NCBI RefSeq assembly: GCF_016862195.1
Contig: NZ_BOMM01000012.1
Coordinates: 1-64,000, forward strand
Reading direction: 5' to 3'
Source: Paractinoplanes ferrugineus
Lineage (GTDB): Bacteria > Actinomycetota > Actinomycetes > Mycobacteriales > Micromonosporaceae
DNA: 64,000 nucleotides
The notes under the pieces were generated by a model. The model was not told the DNA's origin. It searched no databases and worked only from the letters and a program-made list of their open reading frames with translations. Every line of letters starts with the position of its first letter. The first letter of the stretch is position 1. The position numbers and the translations under genes are program-made. This document shows, one piece after another, positions 8,389-16,692 of this stretch.

Positions 8389-8706
8389 TCACTTCCGCTC
8401 CTTCTTTCCGCGGGCGATCTCCGTGTGCAGGGCGTCCAGTCGATTCCGCCAGAGCGCGCGGTACGGCTCCAACCACTGATCCACCTCGACCAACGCCTCC
8501 GGCCGGAGGGAGTAGACGCGACGCTGGGCGTCCTGACGCACGTCGACCAGACCGACCTCCCGCAGCACCCGCAGGTGCCGGGACACCCCCGGCCGGGCGA
8601 TGGGAAGGGCCTCCGCGAGCTGGCCGGCCGTCGCCGGTCGATGGCGGAGGAGCTCGAGCATCGTGCGCCGGCTCGGGTCGGCCAGTGCTTGCAGAACGGC
8701 ATCCAT
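8389..8706 (-). CDS. ArsR-family winged-helix repressor
   Basis: A 105-residue winged-helix protein: LQALADPSRRTMLELLRH, GQLAEALPIARPGVSRHLRVLREVGLV, then a DAQRRVYSL wing. It has no metal-binding ELCVCDL motif, so it is a non-metal ArsR type like those paired with VOC or SRPBCC proteins. The start chosen is ATG 8706, two residues before the conserved LQALADP segment; an upstream in-frame start at 8745 is possible. Direct GGGTAC repeats upstream (8730 and 8747) may be its operator. Confidence 0.85.
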   Translation of the reverse strand: MDAVLQALADPSRRTMLELLRHRPATAGQLAEALPIARPGVSRHLRVLREVGLVDVRQDAQRRVYSLRPEALVEVDQWLEPYRALWRNRLDALHTEIARGKKERK

Positions 8707-8729
8707 GATGCCGATGAGCGTAACCAGAT

Positions 8730-8752
8730 GGGTACGTAACAGCAAGGGTACA
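8730..8752. promoter_or_regulatory. Direct GGGTAC repeats upstream of the arsR-type gene
   Basis: GGGTAC occurs at 8730-8735 and again at 8747-8752, just upstream of the repressor start. Autoregulation of ArsR-type genes is common. That this is the operator is inferred from position only. Confidence 0.35.
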
Positions 8753-8809
8753 TAGCCCGGGGCCTCCGGGGGGCACTGAGCCCCGAAGGCGAAGGCCCCG
8801 GTCCGGACG

Positions 8810-9487
8810 TCAGGCCGCGGTGGGCTTCGCCGCGGCGAGTGCTTCGCGTACGACCTGCGCGTTTGCCGGCGTACCGGGGGCTACCCCGTAGGTGCCGTAG
8901 GGCGTCACGTAGACCGGGGTGTCGCGCTGAGTACGCCAGTTCTCAGCGAGCGGGCCCGCGTCCACCGTGTCGAAGCCGAGACTGTCGAACAGCTCGGTGA
9001 CCGCCTGCTTGGCGGCCGCGTCGTCACCGGCGATCGGCAGCGCCGACCGGTCCGCGCTGCCCGCCGGCCGCGCCTGGGACTGCAGGTGGCCGTACCAGAT
9101 GTTGTTGAAGCCCTTCACCACGCGGGCGCTCGGCAGGTGCTTCTGCAGCAGCTCCCCGGTGGTGCTGGAACCGTTCTCCAGTTCGTCGATGACACCGTCG
9201 CGGTCCGGGTAGTAGTTGTTGGTGTCGATGACCACCTTGCCGGCCAGCGGCTCCACCGGAACCTCCCGGTACGCCCGCAGCGGCACAGTCACCACCACGA
9301 TGTCACCGGCCGCGGCCGCCTCCGCGGGGGTCGCGGCACGTGCCTTCTCCCCCAGCTCGGACACCAGGTCCTGCAGGGTCTGCGGGCCGCGGGAGTTGCT
9401 CAGCACCACGTCGTGACCGGCGGCAACCGCCAGCCGCGCCACGGTGCTGCCGATGTTGCCACTGCCGATAAGTCCAATAGTCGTCAT
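8810..9487 (-). CDS. NADPH-dependent F420 reductase-like protein
   Basis: A 225-residue Rossmann protein. The start TTIGLIGSGNIGSTVARLA is the NADP-binding GxGxxG motif; NSRGPQ follows strand 2, and VVIDTNNYYPDRDG plus ARVVKGFNNIWYGHL match the coenzyme F420-dependent NADP reductase family (Npd-like). It would transfer hydride between NADPH and F420 or a related substrate. It appears to be a single-gene unit. Confidence 0.85.
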   Translation of the reverse strand: MTTIGLIGSGNIGSTVARLAVAAGHDVVLSNSRGPQTLQDLVSELGEKARAATPAEAAAAGDIVVVTVPLRAYREVPVEPLAGKVVIDTNNYYPDRDGVIDELENGSSTTGELLQKHLPSARVVKGFNNIWYGHLQSQARPAGSADRSALPIAGDDAAAKQAVTELFDSLGFDTVDAGPLAENWRTQRDTPVYVTPYGTYGVAPGTPANAQVVREALAAAKPTAA

Positions 9488-9779
9488 ATCTGGCGAAACC
9501 TCGGCACTCCCCCCACCGATTCCGGCCGACCGCCCACCGTGACAGGCGGCACAGGCCCTCGGCGATCTTGCAGCGGGTGCGAGTTGGTCATTCGAGCCGA
9601 CAGACGGAGTACGCGCTCGACGTCTACGTCAGCGCCGCACCGAGATGGGAGGTTGCGATCAAGCAGGCAATCGGCAAACTCGAACCTGAGGACCTCCCCG
9701 AGCGCGTCCGCGACAGCGGCTTCCGCCACCTGGACATCACGTCCGCCCACGGCATCGCAGCGGCCCGCCTCCCGCAGAT

Positions 9780-9806
9780 TGGCTTCGTTCGCGAGTTTGG
9801 GCGCCA
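9780..9806 (+). repeat. Left terminal inverted repeat of the vapC-inserted element
   Basis: It begins TGGCTTC followed by GTTCGCGAGTTTGGGC and pairs with the reverse complement of 11096-11122. Confidence 0.8.
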
Positions 9807-9963
9807 GATGTTCGCGACTTTCGGCGCCACTTTGCCGGCGCCGATCGCCGCAATGTTCGCGAGAACCGGCACCACTCGCGGATCGTGACCACCCGTTGGC
9901 GGCAGCGATCCCTCAGAATCCCGCTCACGCTGCGTACAAGCGATCATGAAACCACCCTGAGCG

Positions 9964-9996
9964 TGGATGCGCGGATCAATCGACGAGCGCGCATCC
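9964..9996 (-). terminator. Hairpin downstream of the merR-type gene
   Basis: Arms GGATGCGC (9964-9971) and GCGCATCC (9989-9996) form an 8-bp stem about 20 bases past the merR-type stop codon. There is no clear T-run, so termination is likely but not certain. Confidence 0.4.
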
Positions 9997-10016
9997 GTTG
10001 CACAGGTCAGCGTCGA

Positions 10017-10955
10017 TCACGGCTCGGAGTGGTGTTGGAGAGCCTCGGTGAACCAGGTGAAGATCGGGGCGAGCGAGGTCGTGGTGGGCGAGCCGTTGAT
10101 AGTGGTGATCAGGTGCCAGTACCGCTCCACCCGTGGATCATTGGCAATGGCCAGTCGGGTCGAGAGTTTGGTGCGGTACGCGCCGCTGTCGGTGGCCCCG
10201 AACGTATCCGCGTACCGAGCGACCAGCTCGGCAACCACCGGCGCAGCCTGTGCTGACGCCGGCTGAACCCCGTCGGCGATCGCCGCCGCAACACGCTCGG
10301 CGACGTGGACGGTCAGCTCGTGATGCAGCCCTGTCTGGTCACCGTCGGCGCGTTCGGCCGCCTGGTATTCGGCCATCCGCCGGACACTGGCTCTGAAGTC
10401 GTTGTCCTGTACCAGCTCCGCCAGCTCGATCCAGCACTCGACCTGCTCGGCGGTCGGGTCGTCCGGCAGGTCCGGCACCGCCGAACGCAGCAGCTCCACC
10501 AGTTGCGGGTTGGCGTCGATGCCGCCGTATGTGCTGTCGACGAAGTCATGAATGAGTCGGTGACGTTCGGCCTCGGACAGTTGCACGATGCGGTGCATAA
10601 GTTCCATCTCCTCAGGGCTGGAGTTCCTTTTTGCCACCACACGAAGGACCGCTCGGCGCAGTCGAAGTAGCCGGATCTGCAGGTCAAGAGCCTCGGCGTG
10701 GGCGGCTGCGGCCTGCGACACGGTGATCTCGTCGGCGAGTATCCGCAGGATGCTGGCCAGATCGACACCGAGTTCGCGCAATGTGCGGATGAGTTCAAGA
10801 CGAGCAACGGCGGCCACGTCATAACGGCGATGGTTGGCGGAACTACGGTGTGTGGGTGGCAGAACGCCGGCATCGGAGTAGAACCTGATCGTGCGTACCG
10901 ACAGACCGGTCCGCCGAGCCAGGTCCCCGATCGAGTACAGCGTCCCGTGATCCAC
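10017..10955 (-). CDS. MerR-family transcriptional regulator
   Basis: A 312-residue regulator. The N-terminus has the MerR winged helix: YSIGDLARRTGLSVRTIRFY, SDAGVLPPTHRS, NHRRYDVAAVARLELIRTLRELG, then a dimerisation helix. Residues 120-312 form a large all-alpha effector domain without Cys pairs, so it is not a metal sensor. The GTG start at 10955 follows GGAGG at normal spacing. A perfect CTCCACC-A-GGTGGAG palindrome lies 18 bases upstream. It is the only gene of the inserted element. Confidence 0.85.
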   Translation of the reverse strand: MDHGTLYSIGDLARRTGLSVRTIRFYSDAGVLPPTHRSSANHRRYDVAAVARLELIRTLRELGVDLASILRILADEITVSQAAAAHAEALDLQIRLLRLRRAVLRVVAKRNSSPEEMELMHRIVQLSEAERHRLIHDFVDSTYGGIDANPQLVELLRSAVPDLPDDPTAEQVECWIELAELVQDNDFRASVRRMAEYQAAERADGDQTGLHHELTVHVAERVAAAIADGVQPASAQAAPVVAELVARYADTFGATDSGAYRTKLSTRLAIANDPRVERYWHLITTINGSPTTTSLAPIFTWFTEALQHHSEP

Positions 10956-10972
10956 GCCGACAAGCCTCCAGC

Positions 10973-10987
10973 CTCCACCAGGTGGAG
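10973..10987. promoter_or_regulatory. MerR-type operator palindrome
   Basis: CTCCACC A GGTGGAG is a perfect inverted repeat just upstream of the MerR gene. MerR proteins usually bind such dyads between the -35 and -10 of their own promoter; autoregulation is inferred. Confidence 0.6.
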
Positions 10988-11095
10988 ATACAACTCCGCC
11001 GATCATCTTGATCCGGCAGCGAAGACAGAAACGGCCTCGCCGACGCAGCCGCGACGTGGATTTCACCGATGCGCGCGAGCGGGTCTCGCTGAGGG

Positions 11096-11122
11096 TGGAG
11101 CCCAAACTCGCGAACAAAACCA
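11096..11122 (-). repeat. Right terminal inverted repeat of the vapC-inserted element
   Basis: Read on the minus strand it begins TGGTTTT followed by GTTCGCGAGTTTGGGC. Three mismatches to the left copy over 27 bases. Confidence 0.8.
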
Positions 11123-11242
11123 CGCAGATCCACCGCGACCCGTTCGACCGAATGCTGATCGCCCAGGCAAAAGCGGAACACCTGGCGCTGGTCACCCGCA
11201 ACACCCAGATCGCAAAGTACGACCTCGAAATCCTGCCGGGCC

Positions 11243-11665
11243 GACACGGCATTTCGGGGCACACAGCGCCAGCGCAGCCTGGCCAACGTCGGCGGCGCGG
11301 ACCTCCACGCGCTGGGCTGGTCATCCTGGCCTGGACCGGTTCGCGCCAGCAGGTGAGTCCGGCGGTGCCCCGTTCACATCAACTACTGCACGTCAGCTTG
11401 CTGATCGGTCAGGGTTGTGGCTCTCACCGCTGCGGGCGGACCGAACACAAGCACCGACCGCAACGGTCGCGCCGTGGGGTTTCAGGGGGCTCGGCCCCCG
11501 GAGCAGACATGACGAGGGGCCGCGGTCCGCGCTTTCCGCGGACACACGGCCCCTGTACCTCGTGGACCTACTGTCGGCTTACTCGAACTCGACGATGCTT
11601 CCCGAGCAGGCGCAAACCATCAGAAACTGCCTTCAACGCTCGCCGGCGCGGTGAGGCGCCAAAGC
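11243..11665. other. Gene-free stretch with two strong hairpins
   Basis: No coding frame here is convincing. Two hairpins occur: GGGGGC-TCG-GCCCCC near 11487-11501, and a longer one at about 11515-11556 whose core is GTCCGCG-CTTTC-CGCGGAC flanked by AGGGGCCG and CGGCCCCT. They lie where the leftward NurA operon ends and could terminate it. The AT-richer island begins just to the right. Confidence 0.5.
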
Positions 11666-13114
11666 CTAGACCTTGGGGCGCGAGAACTGAAAACGACTCA
11701 CGCTCACACTATCTTGCGGCATGCCTAGGTTCTGTTGAGCTAGGAGCGTGAGCACACTCTTCCCCGTACCCAATGGAAGCGAAGACGCCGAGTGTGCCAA
11801 AGCTACCGGAATCACAGCATCCGGGTACAGTCGCGTTTGCAAGCTATCCAACGACTCAAGCGTTGCCCGAAGAGTTGGGTACGACTCCCACGACTCCGAA
11901 GCTTGACGAGCAAATCCGCTGGCCCCATCGAACGATGGTTTCTCATACGGCGGGCCACCTGGGACTCTTGGGACAGTCACGACGAGCACTTCACCCGTCG
12001 TCGTTCTGTACAGGAAGCGACGACCATAAAACTCATCTTTGCCGTAGAAGTGATCCTCAGGCTGGTTAACTATGTGTCGGTTAACGTAGGGAGTATCAAG
12101 CATCATCACATGCCCGGGCAATATTGCCTCACGTATAGCGTGGGCATGGTCGACGAATCGGCCCGTCTTTTCTATGCCAACAAGTAGAGGCGGCGCAAGA
12201 TCCTCGCGCTCCAGGCCAGCACAGAGCTGCTCCCAGTAGGAAGAGAACTGAGATTTCATCGGGGCGATCGGGCCATAGACGGCCAATGGGCCATCGGTTA
12301 TGAATAGCCCATTTGACAAGCTCTTGCGACTTGTGCGATAAAAACCATCAAGATAAGAAACGAGCAGTAACCGTTCTGAAATATTCATCGCCCGGGTCAG
12401 GGTTAGGACATTCGACGAATCCTCAGCGAACTCCTCGTATATGCGTAACACGTCCGTAACATAAAGAGGCGAGCCGCAAAGCGGCTCATTGCAGTGCGAG
12501 CCTTCAATATCTACGAAGTTCCCGACGCCGATCCCTGCTGAACCACAAACTGGACACTTGCTCAGCTTGATTGAGCTCGCAGGCGATCCGGGTGCTCCAT
12601 GAATGGTGAGCAGCGCGTCCGTAAGGGAAAAAGGCGGCCCGAAATCAGTAATGCGCGAGGAGGCAAAAGCACGTTCAAGCTCAATTCTCAGGCTTCCGCT
12701 ACCGCTCGCTCCGCCTACGAACACATTTGATCCGGGGAGCACACTGTTTACGGTCTGCGTGACTTGCGCCCTTTCCAACTCTCTTACGTCGAGCAACCCA
12801 TCGTTCGCAGCACCAAGAAACCTCAATATATCGACGTAAACGCCTGCAATTTGAAAAAACCCAACACGAATGGAGGGATAGCCCGCCTTCGCTTCGACCT
12901 CTTGGCTCGAACCATCGAACGCCAGCGCAAACGCCGGAGCGGGTCGCCGTTCAAGCGGTAGGTCTGAAACGGCAACACACCGAGCCGTGATTTCGCTTTC
13001 GTCCGGATCAGCCAAGGAAGGGATATCCCAGTTCTTCAACGCATCAGCGACAGCGGGGCTCAAAACAATCGGCACATGGCCAAGGCGAGACGCCCGTTCT
13101 TGTGAGTATGACAT
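11666..13114 (-). CDS. NurA-like nuclease with a zinc-ribbon insert
   Basis: A 482-residue protein. NurA features are FALAFDGSS (Asp67), FITDGPLAVYG (Asp274), LVGIEKTGRF (Lys316) and a late LAHSASSLPLG segment. NurA nucleases degrade DNA with the HerA motor. An insert at residues 187-213 has four Cys (C187, C190, C208, C213), probably a zinc ribbon. It starts 7 bases after the herA-like stop codon, so it is the last gene of the methyltransferase-HerA-NurA operon. Base composition is AT-richer than the chromosome. Nuclease activity is inferred from motifs; the family is divergent. Confidence 0.75.
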   Translation of the reverse strand: MSYSQERASRLGHVPIVLSPAVADALKNWDIPSLADPDESEITARCVAVSDLPLERRPAPAFALAFDGSSQEVEAKAGYPSIRVGFFQIAGVYVDILRFLGAANDGLLDVRELERAQVTQTVNSVLPGSNVFVGGASGSGSLRIELERAFASSRITDFGPPFSLTDALLTIHGAPGSPASSIKLSKCPVCGSAGIGVGNFVDIEGSHCNEPLCGSPLYVTDVLRIYEEFAEDSSNVLTLTRAMNISERLLLVSYLDGFYRTSRKSLSNGLFITDGPLAVYGPIAPMKSQFSSYWEQLCAGLEREDLAPPLLVGIEKTGRFVDHAHAIREAILPGHVMMLDTPYVNRHIVNQPEDHFYGKDEFYGRRFLYRTTTGEVLVVTVPRVPGGPPYEKPSFDGASGFARQASESWESYPTLRATLESLDSLQTRLYPDAVIPVALAHSASSLPLGTGKSVLTLLAQQNLGMPQDSVSVSRFQFSRPKV

Positions 13115-13121
13115 TCTGACC

Positions 13122-15233
13122 TCACGCGTTCAGTTCTATTGGCTGAAGGCCGGCAGCCACCCGAGCACGATTGATCATGCCATGATCAAATTTCGCGATC
13201 TGGACGGGAACGATATATTTGCCCGAGAACGTCTTCACTCTGGCGTAACCGCGATCCTCTGAACGACGAAGGTCGTCAGCAAAGACGGCGAAGTCGTAGT
13301 AGTGCGAAAGCTCACGGGTTTCAACGTCCGAGTTCAGGTGTGCAACTATCCAATTCGAGGTATTCGAAAGAATCCGCTTGTCCACGCTTGTGACCTCCTG
13401 CGTGGCGTAGACAAGGCCGATTTCATACTTAGCAGCCTCCTTCGCGAGCCGAACCCAAGGATCATTTTGGACAGAAGACTTCCCAGCTTTTTCACGATCG
13501 AAGAGGTTGTGAGCTTCCTCGACAACAATTTGGATCGGAACGTTCAACTCGTTTGCCCGAAAGCGGCGGTTTGCGTTCTCGATTAGCCTAAAAACGAGTC
13601 GCTCCGAAATGATTTTCACGACTTGATCGGACCCAACGGACAAGTCTGCGATGACCAGTCTGCCCTCGACCAGGTCATCCCACACGCGGTCGGCAAGATC
13701 GCCCTCACTATTCGGGTCGTGGAAGTCAACAAGAGTGCGAATCCTGTTTAGTACCGCGGTGCCTACAGTAGCGTCATAAACAGCCAAAATAGCCATGAAA
13801 GGATCGCAGTTCTGCCATGATCCAAGATCAAGGCCGACATAGCGTTCCGGGATACGGCCGCTTACAATCTCCCCGATACGTAATGAAAGCCAGGCAACGA
13901 CTTGACGAGCAGCTGCTGGCGAATCGACCGCATACAACCCCTGCCGCTGGTTAACCGGTCGCAGGAGGTCCGGCAAATCCGCGGTTAATAATCCTCGGAT
14001 ATTGGAATTCATCTTGAATATCGTGGAGAAACCGGTGCGAGGCGCCTGGAAGCCAGCTTTGGACAACAACGCATAAAATGCAAGCTTTCCGCGCTGAGCG
14101 TCTGAAACTGCGTTCCAGTACTCCCCCTCGCCCGCCGGCCCGTTAGCGTAATCTGCACGCTCAGGATCCAATACCGCCGCAGTCTTAAAAGCGTTAGCGT
14201 AAGAGCTCCCCATATCTGCTAGGGAATCTTGAATCAAACCCCAGACCGTAGGGAACTCATTGGTGTCGTAAAAACTCACGCCAAGCGGAAATTCTTGCGG
14301 CTCTGCTGGGTCGGGGCTCATTTTGTAGATTCGTACAAGGTCTGCGCCTTGCCCGAGCAGCCTCAGGCCGGTCTTGTCTTGATCATTGACGTTCGCATAC
14401 TCGCCCTGAGGGTCAAAAACGAGCTGACCAATCTTTGTGTGCGTTCGAGCAGCGTACTCGAACACTGCGGTGCATATGGTCTTGTTGGTATTCGATTTAC
14501 CGACACGCGTCATGCCCAAGACTGCTGTCTTCTTCGAAATGAAGTCAGTGACCCTGACTTGTACCGGGACGCTGTCCATCACTGCCGCAGTCGCGCGTCG
14601 CCGCGTGGACGAGAAACGCACCACTCCGAGATTTATCAGCCTCGGATTAACGTCTCGGAGAATCTCATCTTCAGTCTGCCGTGGATATGACGCGATGAAT
14701 GACAACGCTTCAGGCGAAGGGGCATATACGAAGTAGCGCGCTCCCGCATAGACATTGTCGAGATCAGCGCCCCACTGAACAAACGGACGTCGCCCGACCA
14801 TGTCACTGTAAAATGTTCCTAGTACTTCACAATCGAACGCCGACAGCTGAATCTGGCTCGACGTAAGGTTGTCGACAACGTCGTCTGGTCGCTTGTCCCT
14901 GACGTCCGCATCACGGATAGCGGCCAGTCGAGTGGCTACCAATTCTGCCTCGTTGGGCAACCGCGCGGTACCCCGCACCCTCAAGAGGATAATTTCATCC
15001 TCATCGAGCGGCGCATTTGTCTCTCGAGTGGGAACGGTCGCCGCTGCCAACAGAAAGCTGTTCTTAGCAACCCCACCTACGGAGTGCTTCACAAAGTCGT
15101 CAGTGATGACCGTAGCGCTCTTGTAGTCAAGCTGATAGATACCTCCCAGCCGTCTAGGCCCACTCAGTAACTGCGTGAGTGGATCAGCGCCGGCAGTCGC
15201 GGCGCCAGCAATTCCAGAAAGCTGGCTCGTCAT
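13122..15233 (-). CDS. HerA-like DNA-translocating ATPase
   Basis: A 703-residue HerA/FtsK-superfamily motor. Residues 1-230 are the N-terminal HAS-barrel region. Walker A is GMTRVGKS (240-247), an FDPQGEY segment follows at 273-279, Walker B is IQIVVEEAHN (568-577), and VYATQEVTSVDKRILSNTSN near 608 is the HerA sensor/arginine-finger region. HerA forms hexameric rings that pump DNA and drive NurA. It sits between a methyltransferase (63 bases upstream) and NurA (7 bases downstream). AT-richer codon use suggests transfer. Confidence 0.88.
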   Translation of the reverse strand: MTSQLSGIAGAATAGADPLTQLLSGPRRLGGIYQLDYKSATVITDDFVKHSVGGVAKNSFLLAAATVPTRETNAPLDEDEIILLRVRGTARLPNEAELVATRLAAIRDADVRDKRPDDVVDNLTSSQIQLSAFDCEVLGTFYSDMVGRRPFVQWGADLDNVYAGARYFVYAPSPEALSFIASYPRQTEDEILRDVNPRLINLGVVRFSSTRRRATAAVMDSVPVQVRVTDFISKKTAVLGMTRVGKSNTNKTICTAVFEYAARTHTKIGQLVFDPQGEYANVNDQDKTGLRLLGQGADLVRIYKMSPDPAEPQEFPLGVSFYDTNEFPTVWGLIQDSLADMGSSYANAFKTAAVLDPERADYANGPAGEGEYWNAVSDAQRGKLAFYALLSKAGFQAPRTGFSTIFKMNSNIRGLLTADLPDLLRPVNQRQGLYAVDSPAAARQVVAWLSLRIGEIVSGRIPERYVGLDLGSWQNCDPFMAILAVYDATVGTAVLNRIRTLVDFHDPNSEGDLADRVWDDLVEGRLVIADLSVGSDQVVKIISERLVFRLIENANRRFRANELNVPIQIVVEEAHNLFDREKAGKSSVQNDPWVRLAKEAAKYEIGLVYATQEVTSVDKRILSNTSNWIVAHLNSDVETRELSHYYDFAVFADDLRRSEDRGYARVKTFSGKYIVPVQIAKFDHGMINRARVAAGLQPIELNA

Positions 15234-15296
15234 GGGACGTCTCCTCGGGAGGGCACCAAGTGGAGTGTGAAGAGATTTGGTGGCACTGGTCGCGTG

Positions 15297-16316
15297 TCAA
15301 CTGGAGCGAGAAAGCTCTCGGTAGGTATCAGACTCTGGGATGGTTTCCAAGTTCGTCACGAGAAGCTCGTCTTTTGTGCTGCGTCGCTCGGATCCCGCGG
15401 CCGTGTACCGCTGCGAGACATGAAGCACCGAGAACTTCTCTTCGGGTAGGTACAGGTCGCGGATATCCTGATGATCGTCGTAGGAAAGTAGCCACGCAAA
15501 TTTGGCCTCTGTACGAAGGTAGGTCGCTAGCTTCCGATGATCACGAGCTGCGAAGGCCCACGGATATAGCCACTCGGCCTTGTCAACGTATGGGGGGTCA
15601 ACATATACCAGCGTTTCTCGGCTCGACAGCATTGGGAAGCGCGATTTAGTTCTCTCTAGGCTCGTTTTCCAATCAGCTTCCCAGACGTCGATCAAGCGCC
15701 CTGACGCGGCAAGGTCAGCTACGCCTCTGATCCGACGCACTAAGCCATCCAGTCCAAACCGACAGTCGATCTTGTACGCTGAAAGTTGGCTTCTGCCGCC
15801 AATCGGTCCTGCACGCCCATGGAGAATTCCAGAAAACGTAGTCCGATTTAGAAATATGCATTTTAGCGCTTTGTCACGACGATGAGTTGGAGTTAGCTCA
15901 CGCCACCAGTCCCACCGGTCGACTGTAACAGACTCTTGACCAAGTGCCTCAATCAGCCATTCGGAGTCAAAGGCGGCCGTTTTCCAAAATGCAGCTACAA
16001 GCGGATCGAAGTCTGCCAGGATCCCGTGCGGTACCTGCCCGGTCCCCAAAAGGCGTAAGGTCATGCTAGCCCCTCCGCAGAAAGGCTCTACTATCAACTT
16101 TGGCCGGGGGACATTCGCTCGGACGATCAACTCCATGATCGGGACGAGTTGCCGCTTGGCGCCCGGATACCTGAGCGGGCTCACCACGGAGTGTTGAAAC
16201 AGGCGTTCGTCCGAGACTGCCGCAGGAGTGCCTAGCACGGTTGCGGCTGGCCACGAACGACGCCTCGGTCGATTCACCCGGTGTGGCGGTTCCTGTCGAC
16301 CCACGTACTCAACCAC
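15297..16316 (-). CDS. D12-class adenine-N6 DNA methyltransferase
   Basis: Up to 339 residues. Motif X is SPLRYPGAKR (46-55), motif I EPFCGGAS (77-84), motif IV DPPY (240-243), with NRTTFSGIL (157-165) typical of the Dam/D12 group. It methylates adenine N6 using S-adenosylmethionine; the recognition sequence cannot be read from sequence. The GTG at 16316 gives 45 residues before motif X, more than usual; GTG at 16187 or 16184 would be tighter. It leads the leftward operon with HerA and NurA, so it could protect host DNA from them. Confidence 0.88.
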   Translation of the reverse strand: MVEYVGRQEPPHRVNRPRRRSWPAATVLGTPAAVSDERLFQHSVVSPLRYPGAKRQLVPIMELIVRANVPRPKLIVEPFCGGASMTLRLLGTGQVPHGILADFDPLVAAFWKTAAFDSEWLIEALGQESVTVDRWDWWRELTPTHRRDKALKCIFLNRTTFSGILHGRAGPIGGRSQLSAYKIDCRFGLDGLVRRIRGVADLAASGRLIDVWEADWKTSLERTKSRFPMLSSRETLVYVDPPYVDKAEWLYPWAFAARDHRKLATYLRTEAKFAWLLSYDDHQDIRDLYLPEEKFSVLHVSQRYTAAGSERRSTKDELLVTNLETIPESDTYRELSRSS

Positions 16317-16692
16317 CTCGAAGCTCCCGCGTAGTCTGACCGCATGAGCATAGTGGACATCGGGAAGCCGATCGCTAAAGAGTTGGTCGCGTTCCTCACC
16401 GATAGTCGGGGGCTTGCATCAACTGATGCGCCGGCGCCTTCGGTGACGACCACTCATGATGCTTCGATGTCGCCTCCGCTGGACGGTTGAGGACGATTTG
16501 CCCGGATTAGCAACGAACTAGGCAGTAATCTTGGAAGCGTCACTCGGGCCGAGATCGCGGTATAAGGTGAGATAAATAGACTTGCCCGCTCGGTCGGGCG
16601 ACGGTCACAACTAGAAGTAGAGGTCGGCAAGGCCAGCTGACTGCCAGATTGAAAGGGCCTGTGGCATACCTTTCTAGTGATTGGAGGTCGCC
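16317..16692. promoter_or_regulatory. Divergent control region of the defence-type island
   Basis: A 376-base AT-rich region between the leftward methyltransferase operon and the rightward ATPase-HNH pair. Both promoters must lie here; TATAAG and GATAAAT at about 16560-16577 are possible -10 elements but no well-spaced -35 was found. It also holds a 48-codon reading frame. Confidence 0.45.
16344..16490 (+). CDS. Possible 48-residue peptide
   Basis: A short ATG-initiated frame beginning MSIVDIGKPIAKELVAFL and ending in a Thr/Pro/Ser-rich tail. The first half could form an amphipathic helix. No family recognised and no strong ribosome site upstream. It is between two divergent defence-type operons, so it may be a leader or small regulator, or chance. 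Confidence 0.3.
   Translation: MSIVDIGKPIAKELVAFLTDSRGLASTDAPAPSVTTTHDASMSPPLDG

Larger units (their letters stand above)
9780..11122. mobile_element. Transposon-like element with terminal inverted repeats carrying only a merR-type gene
   Basis: The 1343-bp segment is flanked by direct copies of CGCAGAT (9773-9779 and 11123-11129). Its ends are inverted repeats over 27 bases with three mismatches; the inner 16 bases GTTCGCGAGTTTGGGC match perfectly (9787-9802 and the mirror near the right end). GTTCGCGA recurs at 9810 and 9855, like subterminal transposase sites. Inside is one gene, a MerR regulator; no transposase was found, so it is a non-autonomous element mobilised in trans. The family is not assigned. 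Confidence 0.8.
9620..11242 (+). pseudogene. vapC: vapC-type PIN-domain toxin, truncated and split by an insertion
   Basis: The 5' piece (about 9620-9779) encodes VYVSAAPRWEVAIKQAIGKLE and LDITSAHGIAAARLPQ. The 3' piece (11123-11242) encodes IHRDPFDRMLIAQAKAEHLA and LVTRNTQIAKYDLEIL. If 9780-11129 is removed the two join in frame as ARLPQIHRDPFD, standard VapC sequence. The N-terminal strand with the first catalytic Asp (LDTH) is missing and no antitoxin gene is beside it, so the locus was probably damaged before or besides the insertion. PIN toxins are Mg-dependent ribonucleases; this one should be inactive. Confidence 0.8.

Noticed and set aside
9488..9619. Possible vapB antitoxin gene before the vapC remnant
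   Set aside because: No frame with antitoxin-like sequence; the N-terminal part of vapC itself is missing here.
11487..11556. Hairpins considered as a tRNA or att site
   Set aside because: No T-loop, anticodon arm or match to the ssrA end; best seen as terminator-like structures.
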